A stretch of DNA of 50,974 bases from an uncultured Pseudomonadota bacterium (GTDB lineage: Bacteria > Pseudomonadota > Gammaproteobacteria > Burkholderiales > SG8-39), in the NCBI GenBank assembly GCA_903909415.1, contig CAIVVS010000317.1, positions 1 through 50,974 of the forward strand, given 5' to 3'. The notes under the pieces were generated by a model that saw nothing but the letters and a program-made list of their open reading frames with translations, had not been told where the DNA came from and made no database searches. Made by a program: the position numbers and the translations under genes. Of this stretch, positions 10,432 to 20,505 are shown piece by piece. Numbering within the stretch: position 1 is the stretch's first letter; each line of letters opens with the position of its first letter.

Positions 10432-10884
10432 ATGACCGACAAGCAAAGCCTGCTCGCCCGCGCCAGCCAGCGCAAGGCCGAGATGAAACTCGACTACGCC
10501 GGCGCGCTGAACCCGGCCGAAGCCTGGGCCCTGACCCAGGCCGACCCGGCGGCGCGCATCGTGGACGTGCGCACCGAGGCCGAGTGGGCCTGGGTGGGCC
10601 AGCCGCCCGGGGTGGTGTCCATCGAATGGAACCAGTGGCCGCAGAGCACGCGCAACCCGGACTTCCTCGCCGAACTGGACAAGGAAGTCCCCAAGGACGT
10701 GCCGGTGATGTTCCTGTGCCGCTCGGGCGTGCGCTCGCATGGCGCCGCCATTGCCGCCACCCAGGCCGGCTGGTCGTGCGCCATCAACATCCTCGAGGGC
10801 TTCGAGGGCGACAAGGATGGCAACGGCCAGCGCAACAGGGTCGGCGGCTGGCGCAAGGCCGGCCTGCCCTGGTCGCAGCCCTGA
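10432..10884 (+). CDS. Rhodanese-domain sulfurtransferase
   Basis: A 150-residue single-domain rhodanese. The fold runs from LNPAEAWAL through IVDVRTEAEW to the active-site loop LCRSGVRS, where Cys96 would carry the persulfide. A conserved tail ILEGFEGDKDGNGQRN and GGWRKAGLPW follows, typical of a proteobacterial subgroup. It is cytoplasmic, with no signal peptide. The sulfur donor and acceptor are unknown. It is divergent from glnA and shares the NtrC-box region, which raises the possibility of nitrogen control. Confidence 0.9.
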   Translation: MTDKQSLLARASQRKAEMKLDYAGALNPAEAWALTQADPAARIVDVRTEAEWAWVGQPPGVVSIEWNQWPQSTRNPDFLAELDKEVPKDVPVMFLCRSGVRSHGAAIAATQAGWSCAINILEGFEGDKDGNGQRNRVGGWRKAGLPWSQP

Positions 10885-10968
10885 TCTCCCGGGGCCGGCG
10901 GGCGTCCTGAACAGTCTGTTCACGGGCGCACGCTGGCAAGTCGGGTCGCCGGCCGCATACTTCACGGC

Positions 10969-11748
10969 ATGAAAACGTCCATGCCCTCGCTGTTCCTGTC
11001 CCACGGCGCGCCCAACGTGGTGCTGCATCCCAGCCCCACGCGCGACTTCCTCTCCTCGCTGGGCAAGACCCTGCCGCGGCCCGAGGCGATCCTGGTCGCC
11101 TCGGCGCACTGGGAAACCGCCGCGCCCGCGCTCAACACCAGCGCGGCGCCGGACACCATCCATGACTTCTACGGCTTCGAGCCGGAGATGTACCGCATGC
11201 GCTACGCCGCGCCGGGCGCGCCGTCGCTGGCGCGCGAGGCCGCAGGCCTGCTGGACGCCGCCGGGCTCACGCCGCAGTTCGACGACGTGCGCGGACTGGA
11301 CCACGGCGCCTGGTCGCCGCTGATGCTGATGTATCCCGGCGCGGACATCCCGGTCGCGCAAATCTCGGTGCAGCCGCGCGCCGATGCGCGCCACCACCAT
11401 GCGCTGGGCCGCGCGCTGGCGCCGCTGCGCGAGCGCGGCGTGCTGGTCGTGGGTTCGGGCAACGCCACCCACAACCTGCGCCACATGATGCCCGACGGCA
11501 GCGCGCCGCCGGCCTGGGTGAGCGAGTTCGCCCAGTGGATGCGCGGCGCGGTGGCCGAAGGCCGCGACGAGGAACTGCTGGACTGGATGGCGCGCGCGCC
11601 GCACGCGCTGAAGAACCATCCTTCGCCGGAACACTACCTGCCGTTCTTCGTCGCCATGGGCGCGGGCTCGGCGGGCCAGCGCGGCGAACTGCTGTACGAC
11701 GGCTACACCTTTGGCGTGCTGGCGATGGACGCCTATCTATTCCACTGA
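10969..11748 (+). CDS. LigB-family extradiol dioxygenase (YgiD/DODA type)
   Basis: A 259-residue protein of the class III extradiol dioxygenase superfamily, closest in layout to 4,5-DOPA dioxygenase YgiD. Probable metal ligands are the His in FLSHGAP near residue 12, the His in ASAHWE near 47, and the His in PEHYLPFF. GSGNATHNLRH and DHGAWSPL are also family-typical. YgiD-like enzymes open catechol rings in plant and microbial metabolites, but the natural substrate in bacteria is often unknown. It stands alone between the rhodanese and the gamma-glutamyltransferase-like gene. Confidence 0.88.
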   Translation: MKTSMPSLFLSHGAPNVVLHPSPTRDFLSSLGKTLPRPEAILVASAHWETAAPALNTSAAPDTIHDFYGFEPEMYRMRYAAPGAPSLAREAAGLLDAAGLTPQFDDVRGLDHGAWSPLMLMYPGADIPVAQISVQPRADARHHHALGRALAPLRERGVLVVGSGNATHNLRHMMPDGSAPPAWVSEFAQWMRGAVAEGRDEELLDWMARAPHALKNHPSPEHYLPFFVAMGAGSAGQRGELLYDGYTFGVLAMDAYLFH

Positions 11749-11762
11749 GCTGCTCCACTGAG
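11737..11762. repeat. Tandem duplication spanning the dioxygenase stop (2 x 13 bp)
   Basis: CTATTCCACTGAG is followed directly by CTGCTCCACTGAG (11 of 13 identical); the first copy contains the TGA stop. The second copy is out of frame. Confidence 0.65.
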
Positions 11763-11879
11763 CCGTTCCTCCGGGCGGTCGCCCCGAACGGCGCCACGGC
11801 GCGCGGCGCGCCCTTCGGTCGGGCGCGGCGAAACGCGTAGAATTTCCGGCACCCATCACGCACTGCGCCGGAGCCTTCC

Positions 11880-13481
11880 TTGATCCATTCCCTTCGTGGC
11901 ACCCGCGGCATGGCCGTGGCGCCCAATTCCCTGGCCGCACAGTCGGCGCTGGACGTGCTGCGCGACGGCGGCAACGCAATCGAGGCGATGATCGCCGCGG
12001 CGGCCACCATCGCGGTGGTCTACCCGCACATGAACTCCATCGGCGGGGACAGCTTCTGGCTGCTGTCCATCCCCGGCCAGGCGCCCGGCGCGATCGACGC
12101 CTGCGGCGCGGCGGCCCAAGCCGCCACCTTCGACTGGTACCGCGAGCGCGGCATCACCGGCGCCATCCCGTTCCGCGGCGGCGTCGCCGCCAACACCGTG
12201 GCCGGCACCATCTCCGGCTGGGGCGCGGCCTACGAGCTCTCGGTGCGCACGCTCAAGGGCCGCATGCCGCTGCGCCGGCTGCTGGCCGACGCGATCCACT
12301 ACGCCGAGTCCGGCATCCCGGTCACGCAAAGCCAGGCCAGCAACACCACCAACAAGCGCGCCGAGCTGGAACCGCAGCCCGGCTTCGCGCAGACCTTCCT
12401 GGTGGACGGCCAGCCGCCGACGGTGGCGAGCCTCTTCCATCAGCCGCGCATGGCGGCGACGCTCAAGCGCATCGCCAAGGCCGGCACCGAGGACTACTAC
12501 CGCGGCGAACTCGCCAAGTCCATCGCCGCCGACCTGCAGTCCGTCGGCAGCCCGATCACGCGCGAGGACCTCGCCGCGCACCGGGCCATCCTGCGCGACC
12601 CGCTGGAGCTGTCCCACTCGGCAGGCAAGGTCTACAACATGACCCCGCCGACGCAGGGCCTAGTGTCGCTGATGATCCTCGGCATCCTGGACGAGCTGGA
12701 CGTCTCGCGCCACGGCCCGATGACCGCGGACTACGTGCACCTGTGCGTGGAGGCCACCAAGCAGGCCTTCCGCGTGCGCGACGCCCACATCACCGACCCC
12801 ACCCGCATGACGGTGGACCCGCGCCAGTTCCTCACCAGGGAGAAGCTGCGCGAACTCGCCGCCAACGTGGACCGGCGCCGCGCCGCGCCCTGGGGCAAGG
12901 GCAAGGGACCGGGCGACACCATCTGGATGGGCGTGGTCGACGGCGAAGGCCGCGCCGTGTCCTTCATCCAGAGCATCTACCATGAGTTCGGCTCGGGGGT
13001 GGTGCTGGCCAAGTCCGGGATCAACTGGCAGAACCGCGGCTGCAGCTTCTCGCTCAACCCGGCGCACATCAACGCGCTCGCACCCGGCAAGAAGCCTTTC
13101 CACACCCTCAACCCGGCGCTCGCCCGCCTGGACGACGGCCGGCTGATGGTCTACGGCACCATGGGCGGCGACGGCCAGCCGCAGACGCAGAGCGCGGTGT
13201 TCACGCGCTGCATCGTGCACGGCATGAGCCCGCAGGCCGCGATCACCGCGCCGCGCTGGCTGCTCGGGCGCACCTGGGGCCAGACCAGCGATTCGCTCAA
13301 GCTGGAATCACGCTTCGACGCGCACGTGGCGCGGACGCTGTCGGACTACGGCCACGACGTGGAAATCCTGCAGGCCTTCGACGAAACCGTCGGCCACGCC
13401 GGCGCGATCATCCGGCATCCGAACGGGGTGCTGGAGGGTGGAGCGGATCCGCGGTCGGATGGGGCGGTGGCTGCCTTCTAG
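11880..13481 (+). CDS. Gamma-glutamyltransferase family Ntn-hydrolase
   Basis: A 533-residue member of the gamma-glutamyltranspeptidase family, whose precursors cut themselves so that a Thr becomes the N-terminal nucleophile. N-terminal landmarks are RGMAVAPNSLAAQSAL, DGGNAIEAM and MNSIGGDSF. The likely processing Thr is Thr347 in GDTIWMGVVD, followed by SFIQSIYHEFGSG. The start is a TTG at 11880 with GGAG about 7 bases upstream; no earlier in-frame start is better. No signal peptide is visible, unlike periplasmic Ggt, so a cytoplasmic acylase or amidase role on gamma-glutamyl or cephalosporin-like amides is possible. It is a single gene. Confidence 0.88.
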   Translation: MIHSLRGTRGMAVAPNSLAAQSALDVLRDGGNAIEAMIAAAATIAVVYPHMNSIGGDSFWLLSIPGQAPGAIDACGAAAQAATFDWYRERGITGAIPFRGGVAANTVAGTISGWGAAYELSVRTLKGRMPLRRLLADAIHYAESGIPVTQSQASNTTNKRAELEPQPGFAQTFLVDGQPPTVASLFHQPRMAATLKRIAKAGTEDYYRGELAKSIAADLQSVGSPITREDLAAHRAILRDPLELSHSAGKVYNMTPPTQGLVSLMILGILDELDVSRHGPMTADYVHLCVEATKQAFRVRDAHITDPTRMTVDPRQFLTREKLRELAANVDRRRAAPWGKGKGPGDTIWMGVVDGEGRAVSFIQSIYHEFGSGVVLAKSGINWQNRGCSFSLNPAHINALAPGKKPFHTLNPALARLDDGRLMVYGTMGGDGQPQTQSAVFTRCIVHGMSPQAAITAPRWLLGRTWGQTSDSLKLESRFDAHVARTLSDYGHDVEILQAFDETVGHAGAIIRHPNGVLEGGADPRSDGAVAAF

Positions 13482-13529
13482 CTTGCCTGAGTAGAAGCAG
13501 GCCAGCGCAACACCGGACCGATTCAGCCG

Positions 13530-14588
13530 TCAGCAGCGCTGCGTCCTGGGATTGCATGCGACCGCCTCGGTTGCCACTCCGGCTGCAGCGGCAGCCTTGA
13601 ATCGCTGCTGCTGCGCCATCTCCTGATGCTGGATGCAGGCGGGAACCCGCGCCGGATCGTTCGTGCGCCTTGCCGTCTTGCCCTGCTCGCATTTCACCCG
13701 AAGGGTTTCCGTGCGCGCCGCCAACGCGGCCTGCGAGTTCTGCATAGCCCTCGCTTGCTGGACCGATTCCGCCTGCGCCAACTGGACGCGTCGCTGCTGG
13801 CCCTCCATGCGCAGCCGTTCCTGCTCCCGGGACCGCTCATCGGCCTGGCGGCGCGCTTCATCCTGTTGCCGCGCGACCAGTTCGAGGCGCGACCGCTCCG
13901 CTTCTGCACGGCGTTGGCTTTCCTGCTCCTGTTGCCTCGTGATCAACGCCACGCGTTCGCGCTCGGCGGCGACCTTCTGTGCGGCGATTTCCTTCTGAGT
14001 ATCGAGGTAAGGACGCACGCCGAGGAAGTAGGCAAACAAGGAAACCACGCAGACGAATCCCAGCGCCATCCCCCATGACCGCCTGGCTCCCGTTGCAGGC
14101 CCATGCGCGGCGCCGCTGGTGGCGCCGGTAAATGCGGGCGCAGCACTGCGAGACACCTCGCCAATGTGGGGCAAAGGGACATCCCCGCTTCCGCCGACGG
14201 AAGCGGCTGCCTCGTGAGCGATTCGAAGGGGGCACCCCTCTTCGGAGAGCGCCCGTACGATGAAGTCACGCGCGTAGCCGAGTGCCGACAGTTCCCTTGC
14301 CATGTCGGCCATCTCGGCGACGAACATCCTGTCGGCATCAGCCCGGGTGCCTACCGCGCGCACACCACTTGCCGCGACGGCCACGTGTCCGACACCCTTG
14401 TCGTACTCCCTGCGCATGTCCGCATTGCCCAGTACGGACATGGCGGTGAACACCTCGAGAAAACGGATCAGCGCAGCGTTGTCTGGATGGGTGTCGGGAT
14501 GGCACCGGATCGCGGCGATCCTGTAGGCCGTGTGCACCTCCTCATGGCTGGACGAGGGCGTCACGCCGAGCGTGTCGTAGTGGTTCAT
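13530..14588 (-). CDS. J-domain membrane protein with coiled coil
   Basis: A protein of about 352 residues. An N-terminal J domain (DnaJ-like) starts YDTLGVTPSSSHEEVHTAYR and has the HPD tripeptide that stimulates Hsp70 ATPase. A middle segment of unknown type follows, then one membrane span (MALGFVCVVSLFAYFLGV, about residue 170-190). A long Glu/Arg/Gln-rich coiled coil comes next, and then a short tail with two Cys (ACNPRTQRC). The J domain would face the cytoplasm and the coiled coil the periplasm, or the reverse. I chose the ATG at 14588 over a GTG six bases earlier because of its spacing to GGGA. The partner is unknown. Confidence 0.78.
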   Translation of the reverse strand: MNHYDTLGVTPSSSHEEVHTAYRIAAIRCHPDTHPDNAALIRFLEVFTAMSVLGNADMRREYDKGVGHVAVAASGVRAVGTRADADRMFVAEMADMARELSALGYARDFIVRALSEEGCPLRIAHEAAASVGGSGDVPLPHIGEVSRSAAPAFTGATSGAAHGPATGARRSWGMALGFVCVVSLFAYFLGVRPYLDTQKEIAAQKVAAERERVALITRQQEQESQRRAEAERSRLELVARQQDEARRQADERSREQERLRMEGQQRRVQLAQAESVQQARAMQNSQAALAARTETLRVKCEQGKTARRTNDPARVPACIQHQEMAQQQRFKAAAAAGVATEAVACNPRTQRC

Positions 14589-14665
14589 GCTCACATCCCG
14601 GCAATCGGCAGTCGGCCTGCCATTCCCGGGAGTATCCAGAAAGAATATGACGGCACTTGCGTAAG

Positions 14666-14713
14666 GGCATGGGCCGAAAGGACCATGCCCCGGCGCGGAA
14701 CTGTTCCGCGCCC
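14666..14713 (-). terminator. Two adjacent hairpins between uppP and the J-protein gene
   Basis: GGGCATGG/CCATGCCC (14666-14691) and GGCGCGGAA/TTCCGCGCC (14693-14713) are perfect inverted repeats in the 179-base gap downstream of uppP. Neither has a T run, so termination is plausible but unproven. Confidence 0.45.
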
Positions 14714-14773
14714 AGCGACGCGATCACAGCGCCCCTGCAGTTGCGGAAACGGTCAGCCCATCCTCGAGCAGCC

Positions 14774-15607
14774 CTAGCCCACGCTCCAGTCGACCACGCC
14801 CGTCCACGCAGTCGCCAGCACCACGATCCCGAACACGATCCGGTACCAAGCAAACGGCGTGAAGCTGTGCGTGGCCACGTAGCGGATCAGCCAGCGGATC
14901 ACCAGGAAGGCGGTCACGCCCGACACCGCCATGCCGACGGCGATCAGCGGCACGTCGGCGAGCGAAAACAGCGCGCGGTTCTTCCACATGTCCCAGATGC
15001 CCGCCGCGGTCAGCGTGGGCACGGCGAGGAAGAAGGAGAACTCGGTGGCGGCCTTGCGCGACAGGCCGAACAGCATGCCGCCGATGATGGTCGCCCCGGA
15101 GCGCGAGGTGCCCGGCACCAGCGCGAAGGCCTGGGCGCAGCCGACCTTGAGCGCGTCCAGCCAGCCCATCTCGTCCACGTCCTTGACGCGCGGCTCGCGC
15201 ACCGCGCGCGAGGGACGCTCGACCCACAGGATCACCAGGCCGCCGACGATGAAGGCCAGTGCTACCGGCACCGGCTTGAACAAGACCGCCTTGATCATCT
15301 TGGAGAAGGCCAGGCCCAGCACCGCCGCCGGCATGAAGGCGATCGCGAGGTTGGCGATGAAGCGCCGCGCCTTCGGGTCGCTGAACGCGCCGCGCGCCAC
15401 GCCCAGGAAGCGCGCCCGGTACTCCCAGAGCACGGCCGCCATGGCGCCGGTCTGGATCACGATCTCGAACACCTTGGCGCGCTCGTCGTTGAACCCGAGC
15501 AGGTCGCCGGCGAGGATCAGGTGGCCGGTGGAGGAGATGGGGAGGAACTCGGTGAGTCCCTCGACGATGCCGAGTATGACGGCCTTGACGTACAGCATTG
15601 CATCCAT
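14774..15607 (-). CDS. uppP: Undecaprenyl-diphosphatase
   Basis: A polytopic inner-membrane phosphatase of about 277 residues that recycles undecaprenyl pyrophosphate for peptidoglycan and surface-glycan synthesis and gives bacitracin tolerance. Both catalytic signatures are present: [17 protein letters not shown] near the N-terminus and [12 protein letters not shown] in the second half. The frame extends upstream to 15724, but the ATG at 15607 gives the normal N-terminus [17 protein letters not shown] and the family length (E. coli 273). A Glu/Ser/His/Arg active site on the periplasmic face is known for the family. Confidence 0.96.
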   Translation of the reverse strand: MDAMLYVKAVILGIVEGLTEFLPISSTGHLILAGDLLGFNDERAKVFEIVIQTGAMAAVLWEYRARFLGVARGAFSDPKARRFIANLAIAFMPAAVLGLAFSKMIKAVLFKPVPVALAFIVGGLVILWVERPSRAVREPRVKDVDEMGWLDALKVGCAQAFALVPGTSRSGATIIGGMLFGLSRKAATEFSFFLAVPTLTAAGIWDMWKNRALFSLADVPLIAVGMAVSGVTAFLVIRWLIRYVATHSFTPFAWYRIVFGIVVLATAWTGVVDWSVG

Positions 15608-15893
15608 CGGCCCGAGTTTAACCCGGCCCCCGGACAGGGGCATGACACGCAGGCGACACCCGCGCGGCCGCCGACTTCGGGCCCCGCAGCCGGGCCCGCC
15701 GCCGGATGTCGCAGTCGTTGACATTCCGGCCCGCCCGGCCGGAATCCCCGCTTTCTCCTATGAAAACGCCCCTCGGCGCGGGCAGCGTGTAGGGCTTTTT
15801 CCTACAGCACACATGGGCCTTGGCCCACTTAAGTTATCCGGACGCGGGCCGTAAAGTGCATCCCATCACGAACCCACACCGAGGCAGAGCAAC
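15608..15893. other. Divergent intergenic region uppP / small acidic gene
   Basis: 286 bases with no gene that I can support. It contains hairpins TGTAGG-N7-CCTACA (about 15788-15806) and TGGGCC-tt-GGCCCA (15814-15827) in the leader of the small gene. I see no convincing -35/-10 pair. Confidence 0.4.
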
Positions 15894-16175
15894 ATGAACC
15901 TGACGATGAACACCCTGAGCACCCCGAGCCGCCTGGCTTTCCTGATGGACCCCGAAACCGTGCGCGCCACGCTGGAGCGCATGTCCCGCCTGCCGCTCAA
16001 GGGCCGCGTGTGCCGCCCGCTGGACCGGATCAACGGCCGCGCCTCCTCCACCGAACTGGCGCAGTACGACGCCCAGGTCGAGGACGCCGACATCCCCGAA
16101 TACGAACTCCCCGTCGATGACTGCGTCGCCGCCCCCGCGGGCAACGGCGACGATGACGACGACGAGGACTTCTGA
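15894..16175 (+). CDS. Small acidic protein of unknown function
   Basis: A 93-residue protein. An amphipathic N-terminal half contains RLAFLMDPETVRATLERM and SRLPLKGRVCRPLD. The tail is strongly acidic, ending in six or more Asp/Glu before a final Phe. The coding claim rests on a GAGG-type ribosome site at proper distance, an isolated position with its own strong terminator immediately after, and biased high-GC codon use. I do not recognise a family. The acidic tail could bind a basic partner, metal or RNA polymerase-associated factor, but that is speculation. It is probably expressed as a single-gene transcript. Confidence 0.7.
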   Translation: MNLTMNTLSTPSRLAFLMDPETVRATLERMSRLPLKGRVCRPLDRINGRASSTELAQYDAQVEDADIPEYELPVDDCVAAPAGNGDDDDDEDF

Positions 16176-16215
16176 CCGAGCAATGCCTCCATGTGTTGTG
16201 TTTCTCCTCGACTTC

Positions 16216-16240
16216 AGCGGCCTCCGGGCCGCTTTTTTTT
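16216..16240 (+). terminator. Rho-independent terminator of the small acidic gene
   Basis: Stem AGCGGCC/GGCCGCT with loop TCCG followed by eight T residues. It is a textbook intrinsic terminator 40 bases after the stop. Confidence 0.92.
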
Positions 16241-16265
16241 GGCCGTGCGGGACGTGGAAATGAAA

Positions 16266-16287
16266 ACGGCTGCCCGTGGGCAGCCGT
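16266..16287 (-). terminator. Rho-independent terminator of thiC
   Basis: Perfect 10-bp stem ACGGCTGCCC/GGGCAGCCGT with a 2-base loop, followed on the minus strand by TTTCATTT. It lies about 70 bases after the thiC stop. Confidence 0.75.
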
Positions 16288-16308
16288 CTTGTCGGAGCTG
16301 AGGAAACG

Positions 16309-18450
<2,142 letters not shown>

Positions 18451-18628
18451 CGAGCGGCCAAGTTATCGCAATCGGGACGGGAACGCAAGGCGGGAAAGGC
18501 CGCGCGACCGATGGATTCCCGAATGGAAAGACCCCGCTGCGGACGCAGTCGCCGCCGCAGGCCCCGGCCGCCCTCGCGGCAGGCTCCGGCCGCACGCGAC
18601 GCAGGCTCGCGTGGCACAGTTGTCTGTA

Positions 18629-18650
18629 AATGTATTATTGACAATACATT
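18629..18650. promoter_or_regulatory. Perfect palindrome, candidate GntR operator
   Basis: AATGTATT and AATACATT are perfect inverted arms around a 6-base spacer, in an AT-rich island within very GC-rich DNA. The site is 24 bases before the GntR-type gene and contains TTGACA, so it probably overlaps the promoter of the cluster and serves autoregulation. Confidence 0.7.
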
Positions 18651-18673
18651 AAAACATCCCGAGGATCGGGCGC

Positions 18674-19477
18674 ATGAACAAGGCGTCCCTCCGCCCCGCC
18701 TCCGGCGCCATGCCGGACAACGTGCTGCCCCTGCCGCGCTACCACCAGATCTACCTGGTGCTGCGCGAGCAGCTGGCGCAGGGCGACTTCCCGCCGGACG
18801 CGCCCATGCCGGGCGAGCTGGACCTGGCGGCGCGCTTCGGCGTGTCGCGCGTGACCATGCGCTCGGCGCTGGACAAGCTGGACCGCGACGGGCTGATCAT
18901 CCGCCAGCGCGGCCGCGGCACCTTCGCACGCGCGCCGGGCTCGGCCGTGCCCCCGGCCAATGCCGAGGTGCGCGGCATGCTGGAGAACCTGGTCAGCATG
19001 AGCCTGAAGACCAGCGTGCGCATCCTGGAGCTGGGCATGCAGCCGGCCGCGCCGGACGTGGCGCGCGAGCTGGACATGCCGGTCGGGGCGAAGGTGCAGA
19101 AGGCGGTGCGCATCCGCAGCTTCAAGGAAGGGCCGCTGGCCTACATCACCACCTTCGTGCCCGAGGACATCGGCCGCCATTTCGGCCGTCGCGAGCTCGC
19201 CTCGCGGCCGATGCTGGTACTGCTGGAGGAAGCCGGCGTGAAGGTGGACAGCGCCGACCAGACGGTGTCGGCGCGCCTGGCCGACCACGCGGTCGCGCCG
19301 CTGCTGGACCTGGACATCGGCGCGCCGCTGCTGGCGGTGACCCGGGTGGTGCGCGACAAGGCGCGCCGGCCGGTGCAGTTGCTGCGCGGGCTGTATCGTC
19401 CCGACCGTTACGAGTACCAGATGCACCTGTCGCGCGCCGGGCGCGACGAGGCGCGCATCTGGGTGAGCCGCGACTGA
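18674..19477 (+). CDS. GntR/HutC-type regulator of the catabolic cluster
   Basis: A 267-residue transcription factor. The N-terminal winged helix (residues 22-95) reads YHQIYLVLREQLAQGDF, then ELDLAARFGVSRVTMRSALD and the wing RQRGRGTFA. The C-terminal two-thirds form a UTRA ligand-binding domain ending LLRGLYRPDRYEYQMHLSR. HutC-type members sense a pathway substrate or intermediate and usually repress. It is first in the long plus-strand cluster, and the perfect palindrome just upstream is the obvious operator. GAGGAT precedes the ATG by 8 bases. The ligand is unknown, likely the heterocyclic or dicarboxylic substrate. Confidence 0.92.
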   Translation: MNKASLRPASGAMPDNVLPLPRYHQIYLVLREQLAQGDFPPDAPMPGELDLAARFGVSRVTMRSALDKLDRDGLIIRQRGRGTFARAPGSAVPPANAEVRGMLENLVSMSLKTSVRILELGMQPAAPDVARELDMPVGAKVQKAVRIRSFKEGPLAYITTFVPEDIGRHFGRRELASRPMLVLLEEAGVKVDSADQTVSARLADHAVAPLLDLDIGAPLLAVTRVVRDKARRPVQLLRGLYRPDRYEYQMHLSRAGRDEARIWVSRD

Positions 19478-19512
19478 CCCGCAACTACGCGCAATTGAAC
19501 CCGAGCCCGACC

Positions 19513-20481
19513 ATGCGACCTGTCCATCTGCTTCGCGCCCTCACCGGCGGCCTGCTGGCTGCCGCCGCATCCGCCTGCCTCGCGCAGGCCTTCCCCGCCA
19601 AGCCGGTGCGCATGCTGGTCGGCGCCTCGGCCGGCGGCACCACCGATACCCTGGCGCGCGTGGTCGGCCAGGAGATGAGCCGCTCGCTCGGCCAGGCGGT
19701 GGTGGTGGAGAACCGCGCCGGGGCCGGCGGCAACCTCGCGGCCGAGGCGGTGGCGCGCGCCGCGCCCGATGGCCACACGCTGCTGATGAGCTTCACCAGC
19801 CACACCATCAACGCGACGCTCTACCCGAAGCTGCCGTTCGACCCGGTGGCGGACTTCACGCCCATCACCCTGGTCGCGACCGTGCCCAACGTGCTGGTCG
19901 GCCATCCGTCCGTGCCGGCGGCGGACCTGAAGGCGCTGGTCGAGCTGGCGCGCGCGCAGCCGGGCAAGCTCAACTTCGCCATCGGCGGGATCGGCTCCTC
20001 GCTGCACCTGGCGGGCGACATGTTCAAGCAGCGCGCCGCGCTGGACATCGTCAACGTCGCCTACAAGGGCACCGCGCCGGCGCTCACCGACGTGCTGGCC
20101 GGGCAGGTGCAGCTGATGTTCGCCAGCCCGGTGGCCGCGCTGCAGCACATCCGCGCGGGCAAGCTGCGCGCCTATGCCGTGACCAGCAACCGGCGCATGC
20201 CGCAGCTGCCGGACGTGCCGGCGGTGTCCGAGCTGTATGCCTATTTCGAGTCCAACGCCTGGTTCGGCGTGTTCGGCCCGGCCAGGCTGCCCGCCGAGGT
20301 GACCAGGCGGCTGAACGAGTCCGTGGTGGCGGGACTCGCCTCGGCGGACGTGCGCCGCAGGCTGGAGGCCGAGGGCGCGCAACCGGTGGGCAACACGCCC
20401 GAGGCCTTCGCCGCCTTCGTGCGGGAGGACGTGCGCCGCTGGGAACCGCTGGTACGCAACTCCGGAGCCAAGCCCGAATGA
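19513..20481 (+). CDS. Bug family periplasmic binding protein (cluster copy 1)
   Basis: A 322-residue Bug/TctC protein with signal peptide (LLRALTGGLLAAAASACLA, cleaved near AQA|FPAKPVRML). It has FPAKPVRMLVGASAGGTTD, VVENRAGAGGNLAAEAVA, and NFAIGGIGSSLHLAGDMF with the later YKGTAPALTDVLAGQVQLMF. The upstream frame is open to 18511, but the ATG at 19513 gives the normal signal peptide. It lies 35 bases after the GntR gene. No TctAB permease is nearby, so it may work with a distant permease or as a sensor. Its stop region shows a repeated TGAGCAAC (20479 and 20493). Confidence 0.9.
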   Translation: MRPVHLLRALTGGLLAAAASACLAQAFPAKPVRMLVGASAGGTTDTLARVVGQEMSRSLGQAVVVENRAGAGGNLAAEAVARAAPDGHTLLMSFTSHTINATLYPKLPFDPVADFTPITLVATVPNVLVGHPSVPAADLKALVELARAQPGKLNFAIGGIGSSLHLAGDMFKQRAALDIVNVAYKGTAPALTDVLAGQVQLMFASPVAALQHIRAGKLRAYAVTSNRRMPQLPDVPAVSELYAYFESNAWFGVFGPARLPAEVTRRLNESVVAGLASADVRRRLEAEGAQPVGNTPEAFAAFVREDVRRWEPLVRNSGAKPE

Positions 20482-20505
20482 GCAACACACTGTGAGCAAC
20501 GCGTC

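Noticed and set aside
15781..15830. Possible small RNA or attenuator in the leader of the small acidic gene
   Set aside because: Two hairpins are visible, but there is no promoter, leader peptide or conserved motif to support an RNA gene.
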